Of a DNA stretch of 64,000 nt, positions 1-9,561 are shown piece after piece. Origin of the DNA: Pseudoalteromonas sp. SMS1. GTDB lineage: Bacteria > Pseudomonadota > Gammaproteobacteria > Enterobacterales > Alteromonadaceae. Position 1 is the stretch's first letter; every line of letters begins with the position of its first letter. The position numbers were made by a program, and so were the translations under genes. The notes beneath the pieces were generated by a model. The model made no database searches. It was not told the origin of the DNA and saw only the letters and a program-made list of their open reading frames with translations. The stretch spans positions 248,001-312,000 of the forward strand of contig NZ_JAKGBI010000005.1 in NCBI RefSeq assembly GCF_021530565.1, read 5' to 3'.

Positions 1-2439
1 AAAGCTCAGACCGTCAGTCAAATGGTGGACACGGCATTAGCGCAGCCTGAAGGGAGCAAACTGATGTTGCTTGCCCCAGTGGTAAAAAACCGTAAAGGCG
101 AACATGTTAAACTGCTTGAACAGCTTGCCAGTCAGGGATTTATCCGCGCTCGTATTGATGGGGAAGTCTGTGATTTATCCGATCCTCCGGCGCTTGAATT
201 ACATAAAAAGCACACCATTGAGGTCGTTGTCGACCGCTTTAAAGTAAAAGATGGCCTCCAGCAGCGATTAGCAGAGTCATTTGAAACCGCATTAGAGCTT
301 GCGGATGGTATTGCGCAAATCGCCAGTATGGATGATCCGGATGCCGAAGAACTGATCTTTTCCGCCAACTTTGCCTGCCCAACATGCGGCTACGCGATGA
401 CGGAGCTGGAACCTCGAATGTTTTCATTCAATAACCCAGCAGGGGCCTGCCAAAGTTGTGATGGTTTAGGTGTCCGTCAGTATTTCGATCCCAATCGTGT
501 CGTTCAAAACCCCGAACTCAGTTTAGCTGGTGGCGCAATCAAAGGATGGGATAAACGTAGTTTCTATTATTTCCAGATGCTCAGCTCCGTCGCCGAGCAC
601 TATGGATTTGATCTAGAAGTGCCTTTTGGTGAACTTCCTAAATCTGCTCAAAAAGTGGTGCTAGAAGGGTCCGGAAACACGAAGATCGCATTCAATTACC
701 GTAACGATCGCGGCGATTTAATTACCCGAAACCACGAGTTTGAGGGGGTATTAAACAACATGAATCGCCGCTATCACGAAACTGAATCAACTTCTGTACG
801 TGAAGAGTTGGCAAAATACCAGACCAGTCAAGCTTGTCCTAGTTGCCACGGCTCAAGATTAAGAGAAGAAGCAAGGCACGTATTTATTGGCACAACTAAT
901 TTGCCTGCAGTGACAACGATGAGCATCGGTGAAGCAAGTCAGTTTTTCCATGATTTAACCTTAACGGGGCAAAAAGCACAGATCGCAGAAAAGATACTGA
1001 AGGAGATCCGAGATCGCCTATCATTTTTAATCAACGTTGGCCTCAATTACCTATCTTTGGAACGCAGTGCAGACACATTATCAGGTGGTGAAGCTCAGCG
1101 GATCAGACTGGCAAGCCAAATAGGTGCTGGTTTAGTTGGTGTTATGTATGTCTTAGACGAGCCTTCAATCGGCTTGCACCAAAGAGACAATGACAGGCTA
1201 CTGAGCACCCTAACCCACCTGAGAGATTTAGGGAACACCGTCATTGTCGTTGAGCACGACGAAGACGCGATCCGCGCAGCAGATCATATTATTGATATTG
1301 GTCCCGGCGCAGGTGTACATGGCGGAAGCGTTGTCGCAGAGGGAACCAGAGAAGACATTATCGCGAATCCCGACTCTTTGACGGGACAATATTTGTGCGG
1401 CACAAAAGAAATTATCGTACCACCCGAACGCCATCAACCGTCTGACAAATGGCTTGAACTATTTGGGGCGACTGGTAACAACCTAAAAAATGTTGATTTA
1501 AAGATCCCATTTGGCTTGATGACCTGTGTCACGGGCGTATCTGGTTCGGGTAAATCGACCCTGATCAATGATACTCTATATAAACTGGCACATCGTGCAC
1601 TCAATGGCGCAACAGTCTCAGAACCCGCACCGCACAAAGACATTCAAGGCCTAGATCATTTTGATAAGGTGATCGATATAGATCAAAGTCCAATAGGTAG
1701 AACACCGCGTTCTAACCCCGCAACCTACACAGGTATTTTTACCGCCATTAGAGAGCTATTCGCAGGTACACAAGAAGCCCGCTCAAGAGGCTACAAAGTG
1801 GGCCGATTCAGTTTTAATGTGAAAGGTGGTCGCTGTGAAGCCTGTCAGGGTGATGGCGTTTTAAAAGTGGAAATGCACTTTCTACCGGATGTTTACGTCC
1901 CATGTGATGTATGTCATGGCAAACGCTACAACAGAGAGACCTTAGAAGTTCTTTATAAAGGTAAGAATATTCATGAAGTCTTGGAGATGACCGTCGAAGA
2001 CGCTAGGGAGTTTTTTGATAAAATTCCAGCGATCAAGCGTAAACTGCAAACGCTCATGGACGTCGGTTTGTCATATATCCGTTTAGGTCAGGCCGCGACA
2101 ACCTTATCGGGTGGTGAGGCACAACGTGTTAAATTAGCCAGAGAACTATCTAAACGGGATACTGGTAAAACCCTCTATATCTTAGACGAACCAACAACTG
2201 GTTTGCATTTCCATGATATTCAACAACTCTTAGTTGTTTTACACCGCTTACGCGATCATGGAAACACTGTTGTGGTTATCGAGCATAATTTAGACGTTAT
2301 TAAAACTGCGGATTGGATAGTCGATCTGGGCCCAGAGGGCGGCTCTGGAGGTGGACAAATATTAATTTCTGGTACCCCAGAAGAAGTCGCAGACCATACA
2401 GAGTCCCACACTGGTCGATACCTTAAGCCTATGTTATAA
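1..2439 (+). CDS. uvrA: UvrA, excinuclease ABC subunit A (5' end outside window)
   Basis: Damage-recognition ATPase of UvrABC nucleotide excision repair. The reading frame is open from base 1 ([10 protein letters not shown]), so the gene is cut by the window edge. About 812 C-terminal residues are present and roughly the first 130 of a usual ~940 are missing, including the first Walker A. Visible are a zinc finger starting CPTCGYAM and closing CQSCDG, two ABC signatures ([12 protein letters not shown] and [12 protein letters not shown]), the second Walker A (GVSGSGKST), two Walker B-type ILDEP/VLDEP strings, and the second zinc module CEACQGDG...CDVCHG. Nothing is odd in the visible part. The next gene starts 73 bases downstream on the same strand. 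Identity is certain. Confidence 0.98.
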   Translation, partial: KAQTVSQMVDTALAQPEGSKLMLLAPVVKNRKGEHVKLLEQLASQGFIRARIDGEVCDLSDPPALELHKKHTIEVVVDRFKVKDGLQQRLAESFETALELADGIAQIASMDDPDAEELIFSANFACPTCGYAMTELEPRMFSFNNPAGACQSCDGLGVRQYFDPNRVVQNPELSLAGGAIKGWDKRSFYYFQMLSSVAEHYGFDLEVPFGELPKSAQKVVLEGSGNTKIAFNYRNDRGDLITRNHEFEGVLNNMNRRYHETESTSVREELAKYQTSQACPSCHGSRLREEARHVFIGTTNLPAVTTMSIGEASQFFHDLTLTGQKAQIAEKILKEIRDRLSFLINVGLNYLSLERSADTLSGGEAQRIRLASQIGAGLVGVMYVLDEPSIGLHQRDNDRLLSTLTHLRDLGNTVIVVEHDEDAIRAADHIIDIGPGAGVHGGSVVAEGTREDIIANPDSLTGQYLCGTKEIIVPPERHQPSDKWLELFGATGNNLKNVDLKIPFGLMTCVTGVSGSGKSTLINDTLYKLAHRALNGATVSEPAPHKDIQGLDHFDKVIDIDQSPIGRTPRSNPATYTGIFTAIRELFAGTQEARSRGYKVGRFSFNVKGGRCEACQGDGVLKVEMHFLPDVYVPCDVCHGKRYNRETLEVLYKGKNIHEVLEMTVEDAREFFDKIPAIKRKLQTLMDVGLSYIRLGQAATTLSGGEAQRVKLARELSKRDTGKTLYILDEPTTGLHFHDIQQLLVVLHRLRDHGNTVVVIEHNLDVIKTADWIVDLGPEGGSGGGQILISGTPEEVADHTESHTGRYLKPML

Positions 2440-2512
2440 CTAGTAAGCTGTGGCAGTTTTTCTCTGAATTTACTGCCACACACTATTTAAAACATCAGGG
2501 ACTATAACAACA

Positions 2513-3565
2513 ATGACTCAACCTGCCTTGGTTACGTTTAAAGATACAGCCAGCAAGCTCACAGCCCCGTTCGAACGATTTTGGCACAGACTTAATACAC
2601 CCCAACGGTTTTATTTTTCTGCGTTTTTTCTCAGTATTGCGGTCATTCTATTTACGAATGAAGACAACCACACTTGGTTTCATTTCGTCGCCATCATCGC
2701 ACTCATTGCCATGCTGTTGGAATTTTGGCCCAAGTTTTTAGTGTTTTGGGAGAGTCTGCCAGGCAAAGCGGTTATCTTGCTCTTTTATGCATTCATAGCG
2801 AATTATGCGCTGGTGCAAGCATCAGGTATGATCAATGATATAACAGGTGTCAGCTCCGATCCGCTTCCTTATAGTCACAACCTCAGTGTGTTGCTTTCTT
2901 TACCAACTTGGTTTTTTATCACGACCATTGTGCTGTTGGTACTATTGCAACTCGCCCAACCTTTATACCTATTGGTATTAGTACTGCTTCGTCCATTTGG
3001 ATTACACCGAATGTGGCAGCCTACTGACTACAAATACCCCGTCACAACCGGTATATTGCGTCTGGTTTTTAGTATGCTTATCTTGGTGCAAGTGGCAACG
3101 CTTATTTCTCATACCGGCTTATCTGGTGGCGTAAACCAGTTTCTGAAAGGCTGGTTTGAGATCATCGTGCCGCCCTCTAGCTATGAAAAGCTTTTATCGA
3201 GTGAACACATCAACCCAGACGGCACAACATTAACAGAAGCAGAACAAGCAAAGTTGCAGCAAGCACTGAATGAGCGTGAGAAAGACCTTCAAGAATTGAC
3301 TGCAGACATATCCATAACCAGCGATAACACCGTGCAATACGAAGCACAGCTACAGCGTATTTTAAGACATTTCATCTATGAGTACGAAGCAGACTCACGC
3401 TCACGCTGTGAGCATGCACCGGGGACACGCATCATAGAGCTAAATGACTATGAAATATTACAAATCACTAAGCTCAACGACGATAACAGCGCATCCAGTT
3501 ACCTGTATGAGGTCATTCCATGTATCTCAGCAGCCCTAGGGCACCAATTCAAGCATACCAATTGA
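2513..3565 (+). CDS. Multi-pass inner-membrane protein, unknown function
   Basis: 350 residues, family not recognised. About five hydrophobic segments fill roughly residues 27-215: around RFYFSAFFLSIAVILF, HFVAIIALIAMLLEFW, AVILLFYAFIANYALV, the long FFITTIVLLVLLQLAQ stretch and ILRLVFSMLILVQVA. After these comes a polar tail of about 130 residues rich in Glu/Gln, probably helical, with two cysteines. The tail may be a cytoplasmic or periplasmic domain. The gene follows uvrA in the same direction after 73 bases, so it may share its transcript, but nothing ties it to repair. Convergent with the thioesterase gene downstream. Confidence 0.8.
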   Translation: MTQPALVTFKDTASKLTAPFERFWHRLNTPQRFYFSAFFLSIAVILFTNEDNHTWFHFVAIIALIAMLLEFWPKFLVFWESLPGKAVILLFYAFIANYALVQASGMINDITGVSSDPLPYSHNLSVLLSLPTWFFITTIVLLVLLQLAQPLYLLVLVLLRPFGLHRMWQPTDYKYPVTTGILRLVFSMLILVQVATLISHTGLSGGVNQFLKGWFEIIVPPSSYEKLLSSEHINPDGTTLTEAEQAKLQQALNEREKDLQELTADISITSDNTVQYEAQLQRILRHFIYEYEADSRSRCEHAPGTRIIELNDYEILQITKLNDDNSASSYLYEVIPCISAALGHQFKHTN

Positions 3566-3599
3566 TGGTGTGAGTACACTGATGTGTACTCACTTCAAG

Positions 3600-3989
3600 T
3601 TATAGCAAATACGCCTCTAGTGCATCTCGCTCTGACTGACTTAAAGCACGAGATGTTTTGCCTGCGAAATCATAACGCACCATCACTGTGCGCCCTTCAG
3701 CACAGCATTCATTGTGTTGCCAGGCTTGCTGTAAAATCACAAAAGAGCTATTTCCAACTTTTTCAATTGCCGTTTTAATTTCCACTTCTTGACCATAAAA
3801 AAGTTCGCCTTTAAAGGTCACTTCGACCTTTGCCACAATCAATTTCCAGTTATGTGGATTTAAATCAGGTGTAAAAATTTTGAAAATAGGTGCTCTGGCA
3901 GCTTCAAACCATACCGGTAGTACGGTATTGTTTATGTGGCCAAGTACATCTGTTTCGCTAAAGCGTGGCATGATTTTTTCTGCAAGCAT
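3600..3989 (-). CDS. Hotdog-fold acyl-CoA thioesterase (4HBT/YbgC-like)
   Basis: 129 residues, the usual size for a single hotdog domain. The start region reads PRFSETDVLGHINNTVLPVW, the typical 4HBT motif in which an Asp/His pair precedes the N-terminal helix (compare the RYxETDxxGHVNN pattern). Members hydrolyse acyl-CoA or 4-hydroxybenzoyl-CoA-like thioesters in the cytoplasm; the substrate here cannot be read. ATG at 3989 was chosen; an in-frame ATG six codons inside (3971) would also keep the domain, and neither has a clear Shine-Dalgarno. Only 29 bases separate it from the divergent oxygenase gene, so its promoter probably lies inside that neighbour. Confidence 0.85.
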   Translation of the reverse strand: MLAEKIMPRFSETDVLGHINNTVLPVWFEAARAPIFKIFTPDLNPHNWKLIVAKVEVTFKGELFYGQEVEIKTAIEKVGNSSFVILQQAWQHNECCAEGRTVMVRYDFAGKTSRALSQSERDALEAYLL

Positions 3990-4018
3990 AATAATTCTAA
4001 CAACCTTAGAGGAATGAA

Positions 4019-4735
4019 ATGACTGATTTTATCCGCGTATACGACAATGCACTGAGTGCAGAGTTTTGTGACCAATTTATGCAAACCTTTGATAAAAGTC
4101 CACATTTAGCTCAAGGTCAAACCTCTGGTGGTGTTGATTTAAATAAGAAAATCAGTCAAGACTTGTATCTCAATAACCACCCAGAATACCAGCAACAGTT
4201 ACGCGAAATTGAGCAAGCAACCTCCAAACACTTATTTCAGTACGTGGAAGAACACTTTTTTATGATGTTAGGGGCATTCGGCTTGAACGTCTACCATCCT
4301 ACAACAGGTAAACCCGTTAACTTAACCGTTGATAACTTTGAGGAGGTTGGCAAACCTCAGTTGCCAGTTTTGACGCAACAACTTTTTAGACTTGGACCCA
4401 TCCAAGCTCAGAAGTACCCGGTCAATAAGGGCGGATACCCATATTGGCACAGTGAAGTCTACCCACAACTACATCACAATGAAGCATTGCACCGCGTACT
4501 ACTCTTTATGTTTTATCTCAATGATGTGGAGGAAGGGGGAGAAACTGAGTTTTTCTATCAAAATAGAAAGCTAGCACCGAAAAAAGGCAGTATGGTCATC
4601 GCCCCGAGCTATTTTACGCATACACATCGGGGGAATATGCCACTGTCCAATGATAAGTATATTCTAACATCTTGGGTACTGTTCCAAAGAGCTGAGCAGC
4701 TCTATGGTGCACCACCTCAGCACGCAACAGCTTAA
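4019..4735 (+). CDS. 2OG-Fe(II) dioxygenase, prolyl 4-hydroxylase-like
   Basis: 238 residues. The C-terminal half carries the double-stranded beta-helix iron site: H144-S-E146 (in WHSEVYP, an HxE version of HxD), a distal His in THTHRG (H201 or H203), and a following Lys in DKYILTSW that would bind 2-oxoglutarate. Between them is LNDVEEGGETEF, the usual core strand of the P4Hc domain. Such enzymes hydroxylate protein or small-molecule side chains with O2; the target is unknown. No signal peptide is seen, so it is probably cytoplasmic. The Shine-Dalgarno AGAGGAA sits just before the ATG. Its last four bases overlap the convergent yacL gene. Confidence 0.88.
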   Translation: MTDFIRVYDNALSAEFCDQFMQTFDKSPHLAQGQTSGGVDLNKKISQDLYLNNHPEYQQQLREIEQATSKHLFQYVEEHFFMMLGAFGLNVYHPTTGKPVNLTVDNFEEVGKPQLPVLTQQLFRLGPIQAQKYPVNKGGYPYWHSEVYPQLHHNEALHRVLLFMFYLNDVEEGGETEFFYQNRKLAPKKGSMVIAPSYFTHTHRGNMPLSNDKYILTSWVLFQRAEQLYGAPPQHATA

Positions 4736-5112
4736 ACTTTCGACCTTCGGCTCTGAACAAATGCATGCCAGTCGTACATCAGAGCCTCAAAATCTTCAAA
4801 GCCACATCCAGCCACTAGCCCCTCTTCATCGAGCTCTAAAAAATCATCTTCATACCGAGACAAGTCGACATCATTTTGGAAAAGGGAGTGCGCCTCAAAA
4901 ACGGCTTCTTCTTTCGTGAGGGTTAATCTGACTTCTTTGCCATCCAATCTCAGTTCATTGGTGCTCTGTTTGACACGTTGCATCTTTGCCAGAAATTCAG
5001 CAACCGCAGTTAACGGCAACTCTTCATTTAACCAGCGCCCAACCAATGCATGCTCTTGCGACATACGTACCTTAAAACCCGCGATTGGATCTCGAATAAA
5101 CTGATATTCCAT
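4732..5112 (-). CDS. yacL: UPF0231 family protein YacL
   Basis: 126 residues, matching the length and sequence pattern of the small acidic gammaproteobacterial family UPF0231 (E. coli YacL): begins MEYQFIRDP, contains RWLNEELP and the acidic stretch YEDDFLELDEEG, and ends FEALMYDWHAFVQSR. No catalytic motif or membrane segment. The molecular role of the family is not established to my knowledge. The stop codon overlaps the end of the convergent oxygenase gene by four bases, leaving no room for a terminator between the two. Identification rests on recalled family features. Confidence 0.88.
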   Translation of the reverse strand: MEYQFIRDPIAGFKVRMSQEHALVGRWLNEELPLTAVAEFLAKMQRVKQSTNELRLDGKEVRLTLTKEEAVFEAHSLFQNDVDLSRYEDDFLELDEEGLVAGCGFEDFEALMYDWHAFVQSRRSKV

Positions 5113-5256
5113 ACTACTTATATATTACTTCAGACAATAGCTAAGTATACCTCAATCTCACGACCAAAGTGCACTGTCATATTTCACAAGTCGTCAACGA
5201 TGCAAATATTTTTCTAATTCGTATAATGCACACTTCACTCTCAAAAAAGTAAACCC

Positions 5257-6162
5257 ATGACGCCAATCGACATTTTATTCCCGCTTATATTCCTCGTGCT
5301 GACTGGTTATATCTGCGGCAAAACAGGGTTTATTGCAGCTAGTCAACTTGAAGGGCTTCGTCGATTTGTTTTTTACATCGCCATACCCGTTTTCTTGTTT
5401 CTCAATATGTACCAAGCGAATCTCGATAAAGTTGCTTCATCTCAGTTACTCATCGCATTTTATACGCCCTTGGTGCTATGTTACTTAGTCGTATTTAGCG
5501 CCAAGTGGTTAGTAAACAAGCATAATAAAGCTGAAGCCGCCATGTGGGGACTGAGTGGTACTTACTCAAATACTGTACTCGTTGGCTTACCCGTGATCAT
5601 TGCCGCACTGGGGGCCGAAGCTGGCTCTCTGGTATTTATGATAATTACCTTTCATAGTGCATTGCTGTTTGCTTTGAGTTTTATACTCTCTAGCAGTAAT
5701 CAAGGGTCTTTTTTAGATATCCTCAAGCCACTGTTTATTAACCCAATCGTATTGAGTATTTCAACTGGATTAGTATTTAATGCGCTTGATGTTCACTTAC
5801 CAAAGCTTTTCATTTCAGGGTTAAATTGGTTGGCCGAACCCGCAATCGCAGGGGCGCTGTTTGTACTGGGCGTCAGTCTCGTGCAATATTCTATCCGCCA
5901 AGCTTGGAAAAGCGCTTTACTATTGAGTATGACAAAGCTGATCGCATTGCCAATGATGATATTTGCTTTTGCAACTTGGCTAGGACTGTCTGATATGCAC
6001 ACCGCCGTGTTAACACTGATGGCGGCATCGCCGTTGGGGGTAAATGCTTATTTAGTAGCGCGACAGCAGCAATGTGCGCAGGCAACACTCGCAGCCAGTG
6101 TGGTCATGTCGACCATTTTAAGTCCACTGAGTATGAGCGCATGGTTATATGTGCTTATATGA
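5257..6162 (+). CDS. AEC-family permease (auxin efflux carrier-like)
   Basis: 301 residues, hydrophobic throughout, with about ten predicted membrane segments in two similar halves. The start PIDILFPLIFLVLTGYICGK, the central GLSGTYSNTVLVGLPVI and the end SPLGVNAYLVARQQQ are typical of the Auxin Efflux Carrier family. Bacterial members export or import organic acids or amino-acid derivatives across the inner membrane; the substrate cannot be predicted. The length is usual for the family. It stands alone, with its own upstream region of about 140 bases, and is convergent with the lipoprotein gene. Confidence 0.9.
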   Translation: MTPIDILFPLIFLVLTGYICGKTGFIAASQLEGLRRFVFYIAIPVFLFLNMYQANLDKVASSQLLIAFYTPLVLCYLVVFSAKWLVNKHNKAEAAMWGLSGTYSNTVLVGLPVIIAALGAEAGSLVFMIITFHSALLFALSFILSSSNQGSFLDILKPLFINPIVLSISTGLVFNALDVHLPKLFISGLNWLAEPAIAGALFVLGVSLVQYSIRQAWKSALLLSMTKLIALPMMIFAFATWLGLSDMHTAVLTLMAASPLGVNAYLVARQQQCAQATLAASVVMSTILSPLSMSAWLYVLI

Positions 6163-6200
6163 GCCGAGATCATCGGTGCTGTAAACTAGAAAGAGACTCA

Positions 6201-6229
6201 GGCAGGCTAAGAAACCTCTTAAGCCTGCC
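6201..6229. terminator. Hairpin between convergent genes
   Basis: GGCAGGCT at 6201-6208 pairs with AGCCTGCC at 6222-6229, and the pairing extends inward (AAGA with TCTT, with one bulged base). It lies between the permease stop and the lipoprotein stop. There is no strong T-run on either strand, so it may be a transcription barrier or mRNA-end hairpin, not a classic intrinsic terminator. Confidence 0.5.
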
Positions 6230-6239
6230 CTAAAGCTAC

Positions 6240-7499
6240 TTATTCTAAGATAAGCTCAAACTCACCTTCGACTTTTTCTGCCGAGCCGGTGGTTTTTTGA
6301 ACGGTGAAATTAAATTCACTTTTGATGTGCGAAATCGTGTTTTGCAAGTCTAATTCCATCATCCCTCTATCTGATGATGCATTCAGCTCAGGGTAGGCTA
6401 ACGAGCGCATTGTTGCTTTGTTGTTTTCATCAAAAAAGCTGTTCAGAGAAACCAACAACCTATTTGGTGAATCATTAAAAGCAAATTGTAGCTCGAAGTC
6501 ATTACCTGCTTGTTGTGTGATAAGGCGAATAGCTGTCGAATCTGTACTGGCTGTTTCTCGATTATCCGCAGAATATGCTTTAACATTCGCCGTCGCGACA
6601 ACCCCGCACACTTCTTGCGTTTGTATGTCACTGTAGTGTTCAAAACGCAGATTTAGAGACCCAAAGCTCGTCACGTTGTCACTACTTTTCTTTTGAAATG
6701 TACTCAAGCCAACGATATCACCATCACACTTTTGCACTATCGAAAAACGATTATTTTGCTGGAATAATTGGGTGCTTATTTCGCCCTTGGAACATTCAGC
6801 CGACAAAACACTGGCATTTAACTCAATACGATTTAAATCATCAAACCCACAATATTCGGTATTCACTGTTTGCATACTTTGATCCGCGGAGTTGACAATG
6901 AAAGAACGAATGAGTGTCGCATCCACTTTGTTATAGCTGTTATCTGCTTGATTAACTCTAAAGTTGCTTTTATGTGTTTCTATCCACGTACTGCCGATGG
7001 TCAATACGGAAGTATCTATGTGTGATACCTCTTCACCTAAACCAAGATCGGAGATAGGCGGTGTCACGGTTATATCTAAATCTTTAACACTGAGTAAGGT
7101 ATATTGATTCTGGAAGCCAAATGTCTTTTGAGACTGCCCCTCTTCCAAATCAACTCTGACTTCAATTGACCCCTGTTGCTCGACATCTGGGGCTGTGAAA
7201 GAGATCGTATCAGTACCTTGGCCTGAAAAGGAAATGTCTTGATTTAAATATTTCACCGTCCACTTAAACTTCAGAGTATGAGCGCCGCCTCCTTTGGTAT
7301 TCAAAGATAAACGTACAACCTCTCCCTCATTTATAGACAACAAAGTAGGTAAAGCCTCATAAGTGATATTTTGCACTTCCGCCGTGCTTGGTGCATCTTC
7401 GGAACCACCAGAGCCACAAGCACTAAGAGAGAGTGCCATAGCAGCAACTACAAGTAGTTTATTCGTTTTAATTAAACGTTTAGTGAATTCATATTTCAT
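6240..7499 (-). CDS. Predicted lipoprotein, unknown function
   Basis: 419 residues. The N-terminus is a lipoprotein signal: a positively charged start, a hydrophobic core, and lipobox LSLSACGSGGS with Cys near residue 28. The following Gly/Ser-rich stretch suggests outer-membrane sorting. The early domain (about residues 45-140) resembles a surface Ig/PKD-like beta-sandwich: KFKWTVKYLNQDISFSGQG followed by TISFTAPDV and GSIEVRVDL. The rest is beta-rich without a recognised motif. Transcribed alone. No function is proposed. Confidence 0.75.
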   Translation of the reverse strand: MKYEFTKRLIKTNKLLVVAAMALSLSACGSGGSEDAPSTAEVQNITYEALPTLLSINEGEVVRLSLNTKGGGAHTLKFKWTVKYLNQDISFSGQGTDTISFTAPDVEQQGSIEVRVDLEEGQSQKTFGFQNQYTLLSVKDLDITVTPPISDLGLGEEVSHIDTSVLTIGSTWIETHKSNFRVNQADNSYNKVDATLIRSFIVNSADQSMQTVNTEYCGFDDLNRIELNASVLSAECSKGEISTQLFQQNNRFSIVQKCDGDIVGLSTFQKKSSDNVTSFGSLNLRFEHYSDIQTQEVCGVVATANVKAYSADNRETASTDSTAIRLITQQAGNDFELQFAFNDSPNRLLVSLNSFFDENNKATMRSLAYPELNASSDRGMMELDLQNTISHIKSEFNFTVQKTTGSAEKVEGEFELILE

Positions 7500-7691
7500 C
7501 GAGATGCCCTAAGCAAAAGGGTGGCATCTTATTCCAACACACATACAACCTCAACGTGCGAATGTGAATTATTGTAAAAATAAGGACGGTTAATTTTGAA
7601 GAAAAAAGAGCTGAAATACACGCACTCAATTAGGTGATATGTGCTTCCATACCACCTAACTATCGTAATGCATTAGCTAAATTTGACGTTG

Positions 7692-7916
7692 TCAATCTTG
7701 CGCAGAGTACTTAGCAGCATCAATAATTGCCCATAAATGTGCAACAGCAGCAATGACAGGAGGAATGACTAAAAACCATAACGCGTATCCTCCCACTGTA
7801 ATAATTGCAAAGATAATAGCAGCCAATAAACGACCTTGCACCAACTGCCCTAATCCCGGAAAAAATACACTACATATCGCTGCGATTACGTTACCACCAG
7901 AACCTTGTCCTGCCAT
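7692..7916 (-). CDS. Small two-helix membrane protein (TM2/YqaE-like)
   Basis: 74 residues with start at 7916, where the minus-strand sequence shows AGAGAGG four to five bases before the ATG; the upstream in-frame ATG at 7946 lacks such a site. After a short Gly-rich head (AGQGSGGN) come the motif FFPGLGQLVQGR and two hydrophobic helices, ending HLWAIIDAAKYSAQD. FxPGxGQxxxG followed by two helices is the pattern of TM2-type small membrane proteins, whose function is unknown. Divergent from the fatty-acid transporter gene 331 bases away. Confidence 0.75.
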   Translation of the reverse strand: MAGQGSGGNVIAAICSVFFPGLGQLVQGRLLAAIIFAIITVGGYALWFLVIPPVIAAVAHLWAIIDAAKYSAQD

Positions 7917-8247
7917 AGATACCTCTCTTAGTTGTATTTCTCTCACTGCCTACATCCCAATGTAAGCAGCGTGGTAGCACTTCCTACCCAATTAATATGC
8001 CTATTACTGCAAACACAATGTATGCCAAAATTAAAAAACAATAATATCAACAACTTGATTGTTAAGCTTATTAGGGGCATTGCCGATTTTTAGTCTAAAA
8101 CACTAACTTTTAGTGCTTTTCTTAGTTATATTACTGGAAATAACTCACTGGGTTAAAGGGTAAGATTACACACACTTCATTGCAGATGTTCGTGTTGTAA
8201 ACTTTGCCAAGTAAGCCAAGTCGAAATAACAATAACAGGATTTTAGC
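7917..8247. other. Divergent intergenic region with a small hairpin
   Basis: AT-rich gap between two divergent genes. It contains a short perfect hairpin near 8099-8113 (CACTAA, loop CTT, TTAGTG) flanked by A- and T-rich sequence, and an AGGA Shine-Dalgarno close to the ATG at 8248. No small gene is convincing. Confidence 0.35.
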
Positions 8248-9561
8248 ATGTTAAACAAATTAACTAGGCCTTTGAGTCGCCTCGTTGAGCATTATCTGCC
8301 AGACCCTTTTGTCTTTGTCACCCTGTTGACGTTGCTGGTCATGGCAATGGCTGTGCTTTTTACGCCATCGACCCCCATTGAAACCGTACAAATTTGGGGA
8401 CAGGGGTTATGGGATCTGCTCACCTTTGCGATGCAAATGTTACTGGTGCTCATTGCTGGCTTTATGCTCGCAAACACTCGGCTATGTGGCAAATTACTCA
8501 ATCGCCTAGCGGCCTGTGCTAAGACACCTGCACACGCAATTTTCTTGGTAACTATCATTTCGATGCTAGCAAGCTGGTTAAACTGGGGCTTTGGGTTGGT
8601 TGTTGGAGCGTTATTTGCCAAAGCATTGGCCAGAAATATTTCCGTAGATTATCGTGTATTGGTTGCGAGTGCTTACTCCGGATTCATTGTTTGGCACGGT
8701 GGCTTGGCAGGTTCAGTGCCACTCACCATCGCATCAAGTGGGCATTTTGCACAAAATCAAATTGGTATTTTACCCACCAGTGATACCATTTTTTCTTATT
8801 TTAATTTAATTTTGTTAGCCGCCATGCTGGTGATTTTACCACTCTTAAACCGTGCTATGTTGCCGCCTAAACAAGAGCAAGTGTTGGTCGACAAAGAAAA
8901 GCTACAAGACGTGCCAAAATCCGCCTCAAACAACACACTCACCCCCGCCGAAAAACTGGAGCATAGTTACTTGCTCGGTGGGCTCATCGGTTGCTTAGGC
9001 TGTGGCTACTTAGCTCATTACTTCTTGGTACAAGGTGGGGGCCTTAACCTCAATATCATCATTGCACTCTTTATGTTTTTAGCATTTTTACTGCACGGTT
9101 CAGCCGCCAATATTCTGCACAGCCTACAGCAAGCGATTAAAGGTGGCGCAGGCATTGTCATCCAATTTCCGTTTTATGCTGGCATTATGGCAATTATGGT
9201 GAAAACAGGATTGGCAGAACAAATATCAGCAGGATTCGTCTCCATCAGTAGCGCACAATCGCTTCCCTTTTGGAGCTTTTTAAGCGCTGGTTTAGTCAAT
9301 ATTTTCGTGCCGTCCGGAGGAGGCCAATGGGCTGTGCAAGCGCCCATTGTTATTCCAGCTGCGCAAGCACTTGAAGCCGATATTGCACGTGTTGCTATGG
9401 CTGTCGCGTGGGGGGATGCATGGACAAACTTAATTCAGCCATTTTGGGCGCTGCCCGTATTGGCAATAGCCGGGCTCAAGGCACGTGATATTATGGGGTT
9501 CTGCCTGCTTCAACTGGTTGTCACAGGCATCATCATTGCAGCTATATTGAGTTTTGTTTAG
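8248..9561 (+). CDS. Short-chain fatty acid transporter, AtoE family
   Basis: 437 residues with about twelve hydrophobic segments. The N-terminus (LTRPLSRLVEHYLPDPFVFV), the LTFAMQMLLVLIAGFMLANT segment and the C-terminal block VNIFVPSGGGQWAVQAP followed by WGDAWTNLIQPFW are characteristic of the AtoE/short-chain fatty acid permease family, which imports acetoacetate, butyrate and similar acids through the inner membrane. No ato catabolic genes accompany it here. The Shine-Dalgarno AGGA precedes the ATG. The last four bases overlap the convergent M50 protease gene. Confidence 0.92.
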   Translation: MLNKLTRPLSRLVEHYLPDPFVFVTLLTLLVMAMAVLFTPSTPIETVQIWGQGLWDLLTFAMQMLLVLIAGFMLANTRLCGKLLNRLAACAKTPAHAIFLVTIISMLASWLNWGFGLVVGALFAKALARNISVDYRVLVASAYSGFIVWHGGLAGSVPLTIASSGHFAQNQIGILPTSDTIFSYFNLILLAAMLVILPLLNRAMLPPKQEQVLVDKEKLQDVPKSASNNTLTPAEKLEHSYLLGGLIGCLGCGYLAHYFLVQGGGLNLNIIIALFMFLAFLLHGSAANILHSLQQAIKGGAGIVIQFPFYAGIMAIMVKTGLAEQISAGFVSISSAQSLPFWSFLSAGLVNIFVPSGGGQWAVQAPIVIPAAQALEADIARVAMAVAWGDAWTNLIQPFWALPVLAIAGLKARDIMGFCLLQLVVTGIIIAAILSFV

